Of a stretch of 8,368 nt of DNA, positions 1-4,776 are shown in pieces (within the stretch, counting starts at the first letter, position 1; each line of letters begins with the position of its first letter). Source of the DNA: Cyanobacteriota bacterium. GTDB taxonomy: Bacteria > Cyanobacteriota > Cyanobacteriia > Leptolyngbyales > Leptolyngbyaceae. Made by a program: the position numbers and the translations under genes. The notes beneath the pieces are model-generated. The model was not told the DNA's origin. It saw only the letters and a list, made by a program, of their open reading frames with translations, and did no database searches. The DNA lies in contig JAIXVO010000472.1 of assembly GCA_027482985.1 (NCBI GenBank), positions 1 through 8,368 on the forward strand, in the 5' to 3' direction.

Positions 1-1846
1 AGGGCGCATTGTTATAGAGATCTTCCACCTCCCGCGCATATTGCGAAATCACAAGTTGTGCCTGTTTATGCGGAGTAATGTCAAAATTGACCCCTATCAT
101 GCGCTGCCAGTTGCCCTGCTTATCCTGTTGTAAGCGCCCTGCTGCTTTCACAAAGCGAATCGAGCCATCTGGGTGCAGGATGCGAAATTCCGCATTGAAT
201 TCCAGTTTGCCCTCGATCGCGGCTGCCAATGCTGCCAAAACGTGGGCCTGGTCTTCTGGATGCACCCGTTGCAGCCAGTCGCGTTGGAGTCCGCCAAATT
301 CGCGTGGATCAATGCCGTATAAGGCATACATGTGGTCATCCCAAACGAGGGTATGGGTCGCGATGTGCCATTCCCAAATGCCAATTGCGCCCGCCTGGAC
401 GGCCAGGGTCAGGCGATCGGACAGATTTCGCAGTTGTGCCTCAATCTCTTTGCGATCGGTGATGTCTTCGACCAGATGAATGATCGCCGAAGGCTGATGG
501 GTTGAGAAAATGAGGGCGCTGGTAACATTCACCCAAAGGGGTTGCCCCGCTTGGGTCAACGGTTGGCTCTCGAAAGAGATCACCGACAGCGTTTGTTCTA
601 ACAATTGCTGGAGGGGCAGCAAGTCTCCAGCCACGGGGGTCATCCGCAGTAGGTTTTGAATCGGTTGCCCTAACACTGCCGTGGGGTGAGAATAGCCTAG
701 GGTGCTGGCAAGGCGAGAGTTGGCGCGAATCAGATGCCCATCGAGATCAGTAATGGCGATGCCTAAAGGACTTTGTTCAAAGATTTGGCGAAAGCGATCT
801 TCACTTTCCTGGAGGGATTGAGTGCGCTGTTTAACTTTGGCCTCAAGTTCCTGGTTTAGTTGAATGAGGGCATTTTCGGTGGCTTTGCGATCGGTGATGT
901 CGCGCACGATCACCAGTACCTCATTCGCCCCACACACGACAATTCGAACTTCTTCCGTCCGGACTTTGGCTTCTACTTCAATCGTTTGCTCATAAATTTG
1001 CAGACTATTCGTACTGAGGGCTTGGTGAATATAGTGTAGGCGACGCTCCACCAATTCGCGCGGAAAGTTAGTTTCGGTCAGTTTGCGATCGATCAAGTCC
1101 GCTGGGCAACCCAGCGGAATGCTAGTACCGGAAAAAAAGTCGCGGTAGTACCCATCACCGCTAATCCGCATGATTAAGTCGGGTAAGGCTTCGATCAGGG
1201 CGCGTTGCTTACTTTCACTTTGTTTGAGTGCCTGCAACGTCTCACGAAATTGCGCTTCACTGTGTTGCAGGGCAGCGGTGGCCTGGTGGCGATCGCGTTC
1301 TGCTTGGGCGGCTTGCTCCTGGAGTTGCTGCCGCTGCCATTGGCATAAATTCTGCGCCAGTTGCCATAAACTTTGGGCTGTTACCAGTCCTTGCAGGCGT
1401 TGGTGCTGATCCACAATCGGTAGATGACTGATGCCGTGCTGCTGGAAGTGACCGATCGCCGCGAGGGGGTCTTGCTGCAAGCACTGCTCAGACAGGGTGA
1501 TCACGGGGCTGGTCATGATGGTGGCGATGGGGCGATCGCGCGTATCGGCTCCAGCCGCCTGCCATTGGTGGCTATCCGCGGCGGTGAAAATGCCCATGAC
1601 GCGATCAGCCTGCACGATGAGGGCACAGTCTGGCGGTTCGGTAGCCTGGGGCGATCGCGGTGGCTGGAGTTGGGCGAGAACTTGATGGATGGGAGTCTCT
1701 GGGGGCACAATCAGCAAATTTCGGGCGATCGCCCGCTGCACTAACGCTGCTGTTGCCAACCCATTACTCACCATATCCATATCCTTGCAATGCTCTTCAA
1801 CCAAAGATAGATCACTGTCATCAGAAGACTTGAGGGTGAAGACCAT
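1..1846 (-). CDS. CBS-PAS multidomain sensor protein, C-terminus cut off by window edge
   Basis: The minus-strand frame is open from ATG at 1846 to the left edge (615 codons, no stop), so the 3' end is missing. Rough domains: residues 38-165 a CBS pair (IMTSPVITLSE opens the second repeat, then HGISHLPIVDQ and LQGLVTAQSL); 165-215 a Gln/Glu-rich coiled coil; 212-320 PAS 1, closing with VRDITDRK; 322-350 coiled coil; 350-466 PAS 2 (FEQSPLGIAITDLDG to VEDITDRK); 470-597 PAS 3 of the PAS_3 type (WEWHIATHTLVWDD, RVHPED, FRILHPDGSIRFVKAAG). The stretch ending DLYNNAP probably opens a fourth PAS. There is no membrane segment or signal peptide, so it is likely cytoplasmic. CBS pairs often bind adenine nucleotides and PAS domains bind small ligands or cofactors. 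The output domain (kinase or GGDEF/EAL) is not visible. Start choice is uncertain: ATG 1846 has no clear ribosome site, whereas in-frame ATG 1774 has AAGGA about 7 nt upstream and would remove 24 residues. Confidence 0.9.
   Translation of the reverse strand, partial: MVFTLKSSDDSDLSLVEEHCKDMDMVSNGLATAALVQRAIARNLLIVPPETPIHQVLAQLQPPRSPQATEPPDCALIVQADRVMGIFTAADSHQWQAAGADTRDRPIATIMTSPVITLSEQCLQQDPLAAIGHFQQHGISHLPIVDQHQRLQGLVTAQSLWQLAQNLCQWQRQQLQEQAAQAERDRHQATAALQHSEAQFRETLQALKQSESKQRALIEALPDLIMRISGDGYYRDFFSGTSIPLGCPADLIDRKLTETNFPRELVERRLHYIHQALSTNSLQIYEQTIEVEAKVRTEEVRIVVCGANEVLVIVRDITDRKATENALIQLNQELEAKVKQRTQSLQESEDRFRQIFEQSPLGIAITDLDGHLIRANSRLASTLGYSHPTAVLGQPIQNLLRMTPVAGDLLPLQQLLEQTLSVISFESQPLTQAGQPLWVNVTSALIFSTHQPSAIIHLVEDITDRKEIEAQLRNLSDRLTLAVQAGAIGIWEWHIATHTLVWDDHMYALYGIDPREFGGLQRDWLQRVHPEDQAHVLAALAAAIEGKLEFNAEFRILHPDGSIRFVKAAGRLQQDKQGNWQRMIGVNFDITPHKQAQLVISQYAREVEDLYNNAP
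1289..1296. repeat. HIP1 palindrome, representative of nine copies
   Basis: GCGATCGC occurs at 1289-1296, 1532-1539, 1651-1658, 1725-1732, 3086-3093, 3491-3498, 5110-5117, 6209-6216 and 7131-7138. This octamer is strongly over-represented in many cyanobacterial genomes. The copies are spread over coding and non-coding DNA, and one abuts the subunit 1 stop codon. They are a marker of the host lineage rather than a local functional site. Confidence 0.9.
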
Positions 1847-1973
1847 AACGATTGCAATTGACCCGTTTGCTTAAAGTGCCCTAAAGCTTAGTTAAATGTG
1901 ACACGCGATCACTGGAATTACAAGGTGGGCTAACCCATGTTACCGATTGCCAAACTGGAGTGAAGCAACCGTG

Positions 1974-2146
1974 CTTACGGGTGACACGTTGGCATTGAGC
2001 GAAGACACCGGTTCCGTAGGCGCGGGTGCGGCTCCGTAAGAGAACTGAGGTGAGCCGTCAACGATTCCCTCTGCTATGCCGGTTGGCTCATGTTGTTGTG
2101 GAATTTACGGAAAACTCTACGGAGGCGCGATCGTAGATTGACGATC
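1974..2146. other. Candidate structured RNA with nested and competing helices
   Basis: Complementary arms nest in correct order. Outer helix: 2012-2020 (core TCCGTAG) with 2116-2124 (core CTACGGA). Middle helix: 2033-2040 (core TCCGTAA) with 2104-2111 (core TTACGGA). Inner hairpin: 2050-2056 (core TGAGCC) with 2085-2091 (core GGCTCA). The base that differs between the outer and middle 5' arms is matched by the compensating base in their partners. A further segment, 1974-1981 (CTTACGGG), is complementary to 2033-2040 and would compete with the middle helix. A 6-bp hairpin, GATCGT/ACGATC (2129-2134 with 2141-2146), follows. It could be a leader element of the pilus operon, about 450 nt upstream of its first start codon; a small RNA; or a repeat or mobile-element end. 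The complementarity is seen directly; any function is inference, and the sense strand is not known. Confidence 0.45.
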
Positions 2147-2251
2147 AGTCCCCCTCGTATTCTTGCTTGAAATAAAAATTAGAGTTTCACGGATTGGCTT
2201 TGGGCGAAGCTGTTCTACATTGAATTCATGAGCTTAGACCAAAGCTTGAGC

Positions 2252-2283
2252 GAACTCGAACAACACCAAAACTGATCGAGTTC
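2252..2283. repeat. 8-bp inverted repeat
   Basis: GAACTCGA at 2252-2259 is the exact reverse complement of TCGAGTTC at 2276-2283, with a 16-nt loop. No T-run follows on either strand, so it is not a standard intrinsic terminator. It may be a leader hairpin or chance. Confidence 0.4.
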
Positions 2284-2351
2284 TGGAAACTGAAATCATG
2301 CTGCTAAAACTTTCTGAATTAAGTGAAAGCATCTCAATGACACCCATTCTC

Positions 2352-2365
2352 AAGTTTCTAAACTT
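2352..2365. promoter_or_regulatory. Operator-like inverted repeat upstream of pilus genes
   Basis: AAGTTT-CT-AAACTT is a perfect 6+6 inverted repeat with a 2-bp centre, the size of a typical dimeric regulator site. It lies about 210 bp before the first pilin start. It matches no cyanobacterial regulator consensus that I know (NtcA GTA-N8-TAC and HLR1 both fail). In AT-rich DNA such a repeat can arise by chance. Confidence 0.25.
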
Positions 2366-2395
2366 AGATGAGACTGGTATTAGACTCGCTTAGAC

Positions 2396-2419
2396 TTAAC
2401 TCAGAAGTTAACTCTGAAT
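2396..2419. repeat. Two tandem copies of a 12-bp unit
   Basis: TTAACTCAGAAG (2396-2407) is followed directly by TTAACTCTGAAT (2408-2419), 10 of 12 bases identical. Just upstream TTAGACT occurs twice, 10 bp apart (2380-2386 and 2390-2396). Closely phased short repeats can be regulator sites or replication slippage; their role is unknown. Confidence 0.4.
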
Positions 2420-2561
2420 GGCACACTAGTATGGACTGGTGGGTTGCAAGTAGCACAAGAGATTGGTCTAGGTCTGGTGCTAAAACTCCTGAAGAGCTTG
2501 ATCTAAAGTTCTAATTGGAAAGCTAGTTCACCTTCATTTCTACTCACCTCGTTTGTTTTAC

Positions 2562-2566
2562 AGGAG
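2562..2566 (+). promoter_or_regulatory. Strong ribosome binding site of pilin subunit 1
   Basis: AGGAG ends 6 nt before ATG 2573. It is the clearest Shine-Dalgarno of the plus-strand genes. The other pilus genes have only weak sites (CAGG or TAGGG), which fits subunit 1 being the most abundant product. Confidence 0.75.
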
Positions 2567-2572
2567 ACTACT

Positions 2573-3085
2573 ATGATTCGTCAAATGACTCGTCGGATGG
2601 TGGCGGTATCAATGCTGCTGATTGGTACTGGAGCCGCATTATCACCTAGCGTTTTGGCGGCTGAAAATGGTGGCAACCAACAGGGTGAAATGCAGGCGAT
2701 CGAAACAGTTGCTTATACCCCTGCCGCTAAATTCAACTTTACGCCGGGTACCGCGATGACTGGTCAAAGCTTCGGCAATGTGAATGTCCGCTCGAACTCG
2801 AATGCGGGTTGGACGTTGGATGTGAAATCGCTCGAAGGTGGTAAGTTGAAGCACCTGTCGATTCCGACGGCAACGATCACCTACGCTTTGTCCGTAGATA
2901 GCGTGGCAACCGCTGTGACCACGCCTGATACTTACGTCAACGCGAAGGACCTCAACACCCTGACTTGTGCGGCAGTGGGTGGTTGCGATTACGCGGTGAC
3001 TGCGGATATTGCTGGGGCTGACTCTGATGGTAAGCCGACGGGCACCTACCAGGATACGATTACCTTCAAATTGACCAACAAATAA
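2573..3085 (+). CDS. Secreted pilin-like subunit 1 (probable major subunit of chaperone-usher pilus)
   Basis: 170-residue secreted protein, probably the main structural subunit of the fibre. Residues 1-29 are a Sec-type signal peptide: charged start with Arg-Arg at 7-8, hydrophobic stretch, then SVLA before a likely cut at 29/30. The mature protein begins with a polar stretch of about 16 residues (30-45) before VAYTP. This could serve as the N-terminal extension that donates a strand to the neighbouring subunit. The body is beta-rich with FGNVNVRS (68-74), GWTLDVKS (79-86), KLKHL, ITYALSVD, and a C-terminal GTYQDTITFKLTN typical of spore-coat-U/CsuA-like pilins. Cys132 and Cys138 form a CX5C pair. 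It is paralogous to the next gene, sharing FGxVxV, GWxLxVxS, LKHL, CX5C, DGKPxGxYxDT. The pilin role rests on this shape plus the chaperone and usher downstream; I did not identify an exact family. The GAxS-type Arg-Arg pair is only a weak Tat resemblance. Confidence 0.85.
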   Translation: MIRQMTRRMVAVSMLLIGTGAALSPSVLAAENGGNQQGEMQAIETVAYTPAAKFNFTPGTAMTGQSFGNVNVRSNSNAGWTLDVKSLEGGKLKHLSIPTATITYALSVDSVATAVTTPDTYVNAKDLNTLTCAAVGGCDYAVTADIAGADSDGKPTGTYQDTITFKLTNK

Positions 3086-3096
3086 GCGATCGCGCT

Positions 3097-3146
3097 GGGT
3101 GTCAGTCCCGCTCTGGCACCCTGTCCCTGTTCCCTGTTGTTTTTTC
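3097..3146 (+). terminator. Hairpin with distal T-run between the two pilin genes
   Basis: GGGTGTCAG (3097-3105) pairs with CTGGCACCC (3113-3121) as 9 bp including one G-U, around a 7-nt loop. It starts 11 nt after the subunit 1 stop. A T-rich run follows at 3137-3144, about 15 nt after the stem, further away than in a classic intrinsic terminator. It may act as a leaky terminator or as a 3' stabiliser that leaves more subunit 1 message than downstream message. Confidence 0.45.
3119..3137. repeat. Three copies of CCCTGT
   Basis: CCCTGT occurs at 3119-3124, 3125-3130 and 3132-3137, overlapping the end of the hairpin. Short tandem repeats with CCCTGTT-like units are common in cyanobacterial intergenic DNA. 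This array is very short and could vary in number between strains. Confidence 0.5.
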
Positions 3147-3178
3147 CTCATTGGTTTTCATCTCATTCCAGGCATGTT

Positions 3179-3640
3179 ATGAAACGGGTTCTCTCTGGTG
3201 GCTGGTTATTACTGGGCTGTTGGTTCGTTCCCAGTGTGGGGTTACCGCCGGCTCAGGCGGGAGAAGTGGTGAGCTACACTCCCGGTAGTCCATTTATCTT
3301 GAATTCGACGACTGGCAACCCCAATGAGAATTTTGGCACGGTGACTGTGCAATCCGACAGTGCGACGGGTTGGGTGCTGAAAGTCCGGTCAGCCACCCAA
3401 AGTCACCTCAAACACCTGGGTAGTAATTATCGCATTCAGTACAGTCTGACCGTGGATGGCAGCAGCGTTGATGTGTCCAGTGGGACTGACGCGATCGCCA
3501 AAGCGGTCTCTACACCAACCTGCCTGCCGCCCACCGGATGCAGTTTGCCAATGCAGGGCACGATCAGCCCACTGGAAATTGATGGCAAACCCGCTGGTCG
3601 ATATAGTGACACCTTAATTTTCACCCTGATTAATCAATAG
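3179..3640 (+). CDS. Secreted pilin-like subunit 2 (possible tip or minor subunit)
   Basis: 153-residue secreted paralogue of subunit 1. ATG 3179 is preferred: it gives a normal signal peptide (Lys2-Arg3, hydrophobic core, PAQA before a likely cut at 27/28). An in-frame TTG at 3137 would put 14 extra residues in front of it. The ribosome site is weak (CAGG). The mature protein starts GEVVSYTPG, so it has almost no N-terminal extension, unlike subunit 1. Shared body: FGTVTVQS, GWVLKVRS, LKHL, IQYSLTVDG, Cys115/Cys121 (CX5C), and DGKPAGRYSDTLIFTLIN at the C-terminus. By the donor-strand model of chaperone-usher pili, a subunit without an extension can accept a strand but not give one, which suits the tip position; this is inference. 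LLGC at 11-14 resembles a weak lipobox, but the downstream AQA site looks better. It lies 93 bp after subunit 1 and 16 bp before the chaperone. Confidence 0.8.
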   Translation: MKRVLSGGWLLLGCWFVPSVGLPPAQAGEVVSYTPGSPFILNSTTGNPNENFGTVTVQSDSATGWVLKVRSATQSHLKHLGSNYRIQYSLTVDGSSVDVSSGTDAIAKAVSTPTCLPPTGCSLPMQGTISPLEIDGKPAGRYSDTLIFTLINQ

Positions 3641-3656
3641 GCTCAGGTCAACCGTT

Positions 3657-4436
3657 ATGTGGCACGCTTCCCAATTTAACTGGCTGATTCCCCTCGTATT
3701 AACTTCTAACCTGTGGGCTGGCATGGCTCCCGCACAGGCTGGTGCAGCGTTTCGGCTCGATCCACCCCGCATGACCTTCAGCCCCAGTGGCTCCGGGGCA
3801 ACGCGCTCTTTCCGGGTGCAAAGTACGGGTGATCAACCCGTGGCGGTGGAAATTCGGATGAAGCAGCGGGTGGTGGATCTTCAGGGTAATGAAACTCAAC
3901 CTGATGCCGAAGCTGATTTTGTCGTGTATCCGCCGCAGATGTTACTGAAGCCGGGAGAATCCCAAACGGTGCGGGTGACCTGGCTGGGCAATCCGAATCC
4001 ACCCAGTGAACTGGCCTATCGGATTGTGGCGGAGCAGTTACCCGTCAACTTGCCAACCATTGAGCAGGTGCAGAATGGGGTCAAAATTAACCTGAAAGCT
4101 TTGTATGTGTATGTTGGTTCTGTCTTTATTACCCCCCGCCAGGCCACGCCGAAAGTGCTGGTGACACAGGCGGTTTGTCAAGCCGCGGGGACGGGCAAAC
4201 AACTGGCATTGACGCTGGAAAATCAGGGCACGGGACATACCTATTTAACAGATCTGAAGCTCCGATTAGCAGCAGGGGGCGCGGCCACGCCGATTCAACT
4301 CCAGCCGCCTGACCTGCCTGGCATCACGGGGGAAAATCTGCTGGCTGGCAGCAAACGCCAATTTCTGTTGCCCTGTCCCGCCCCCTTGCCGCTTGGCCCT
4401 GTGGCGGCTCAACTGGAGTTTGTGGCGAATCCCTAA
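3657..4436 (+). CDS. Periplasmic pilus assembly chaperone (PapD/CsuC-like)
   Basis: 259-residue chaperone of the PapD fold. It would bind new pilin subunits after Sec export, complete their immunoglobulin-like fold by lending a strand, and deliver them to the usher. Residues 1-28 are a signal peptide ending APAQA; its n-region has no Lys or Arg, which is unusual. Domain 1 (about 30-160) opens with FRLDPPRMTFSP and has the family signature VVYPPQMLLKPGESQTVRV (89-107) and YRIVAEQLP (121-129). Lys147 in NLKALYVYVG sits where the subunit-anchoring lysine of PapD (Lys112) is expected; the basic partner near the N-terminus is probably Arg33 or Arg38. Domain 2 (about 165-259) contains Cys174 and Cys240, a possible disulfide. 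Length and motifs fit a complete gene. ATG 3657 is the only start between the upstream in-frame stop and the mature region; its ribosome site is weak (CAGG, about 9 nt away), suggesting translational coupling to subunit 2. Confidence 0.93.
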   Translation: MWHASQFNWLIPLVLTSNLWAGMAPAQAGAAFRLDPPRMTFSPSGSGATRSFRVQSTGDQPVAVEIRMKQRVVDLQGNETQPDAEADFVVYPPQMLLKPGESQTVRVTWLGNPNPPSELAYRIVAEQLPVNLPTIEQVQNGVKINLKALYVYVGSVFITPRQATPKVLVTQAVCQAAGTGKQLALTLENQGTGHTYLTDLKLRLAAGGAATPIQLQPPDLPGITGENLLAGSKRQFLLPCPAPLPLGPVAAQLEFVANP

Positions 4437-4444
4437 ACTGGAAC

Positions 4445-4486
4445 CTGCTGCCTGGGGGAGCCAGCATGCGGCACTCCAGGCAGCAG
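4445..4486 (+). terminator. Strong hairpin just after chaperone stop
   Basis: CTGCTGCCTGG (4445-4455) is the exact reverse complement of CCAGGCAGCAG (4476-4486), an 11-bp GC-rich stem that can grow to 13 bp inward with one G-U pair. It begins 8 nt after the chaperone TAA. No T-run follows, so it is better read as a 3' stabilising or attenuating structure, or a factor-dependent terminator, than as a canonical intrinsic terminator. Confidence 0.55.
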
Positions 4487-4730
4487 ATTGAACGGCTATG
4501 CACGGCAAATAGTAGTCCTGCGATGCGTTATGGCTAGCACCTAACCTATCTTTCAGTGGGGACACGATGGCCTGGCAAGCCCTCAAATCGAGGTCACGAT
4601 CGCGCCTGATATTAGCGTGAATTTAGGAATCACTTCGCTAGCGCCAATTTCTATGGTCATATCTTATTTTTCCTCAATTAGATTTTTTTGCAAACTGGTG
4701 CTTTATGGGAACGCTTCTACTGTAAATTTG

Positions 4731-4748
4731 ATCAGGCTATTGCCTGAT
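4731..4748 (+). promoter_or_regulatory. Hairpin in the usher leader
   Basis: ATCAGGC (4731-4737), loop TATT, GCCTGAT (4742-4748): a perfect 7-bp stem with a 4-nt loop, followed by TTTCTAATT. It ends 28 nt before the GTG at 4777. Shape and trailing T residues resemble a weak attenuator. It could reduce read-through into the usher, an outer-membrane protein needed in small amounts. Confidence 0.45.
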
Positions 4749-4776
4749 TTCTAATTCCACTTTGTAATTCGGTAGG

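Larger units (their letters stand above)
1847..2572. other. Divergent intergenic region between sensor gene and pilus genes
   Basis: This is a 726-bp stretch without a convincing protein gene, lying between two divergently transcribed units, so it should hold both promoters. No promoter with good -35 and -10 boxes at proper spacing stood out. The left third (about 1960-2150) is GC-rich and full of the motif TCCGTA(A/G) and its complement, which pair as a nested structure (separate entry). The right part (about 2160-2560) is visibly AT-richer than the flanking genes. It contains an 8-bp inverted repeat, a 12-bp tandem repeat, an operator-like inverted repeat, a 10-bp direct repeat (2302-2311 and 2478-2487) and short open frames that look like debris. 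Confidence 0.7.
4437..4776. other. Gap inside the pilus operon, rich in hairpins
   Basis: This 340-bp stretch separates chaperone and usher. I see no convincing gene. It holds three hairpins (4445-4486, 4613-4640, 4731-4748; the middle one is TAGC-GTGA pairing with TCAC-TTC-GCTA, 8 bp with a 3-nt bulge) and T-rich runs near 4660-4690. The second half is AT-richer than the flanking genes. It may contain a terminator for the pilin-chaperone message and a separate promoter or leader for the usher, but no promoter boxes with good spacing were found. Confidence 0.6.

Noticed and set aside
78..1874. Several plus-strand and other-frame open frames of 60-133 residues across the sensor gene
   Set aside because: They are shadows of the continuous minus-strand CBS-PAS frame; their products are Cys/Arg/Ser-rich without any recognisable domain.
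1898..1915. CRP-like site, GTGA and TCAC half-sites upstream of the sensor gene
   Set aside because: The spacer is 7 nt between the 4-bp arms with poor outer bases, not the TGTGA-N6-TCACA arrangement.
1902..2039. Open frame ending ALSEDTGSVGAGAAP, considered as the tail of a TnpB-like transposase with a downstream structured end
   Set aside because: I could not recognise the diagnostic zinc-ribbon or RuvC motifs, and the frame is closed upstream by a stop; a BLASTX search would settle it.
1974..2146. CRISPR array, because of repeated TCCGTA motifs
   Set aside because: The motifs are only 7 nt, occur in both orientations and at irregular spacing; they are better explained by RNA pairing.
2138..2163. 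Promoter-like TTGACG and TATTCT
   Set aside because: The spacer is only 14 nt, too short for a sigma-70 type promoter.
3137..3178. Upstream TTG start for subunit 2
   Set aside because: It would put 14 residues in front of a normal signal peptide, and TTG 3137 has no ribosome site.
4466..4537. 23-residue open frame starting ATG 4466, preceded by GGGGGAG at good spacing
   Set aside because: Start and purine-rich site lie inside the loop and stem of the 4445-4486 hairpin, the product (many Arg, Ser) resembles nothing, and the G-run is explained by the stem.
4653..4754. 33-residue hydrophobic open frame before the usher
   Set aside because: No ribosome site, AT-rich stretch, and it overlaps the usher-leader hairpin; chance is the simpler reading.
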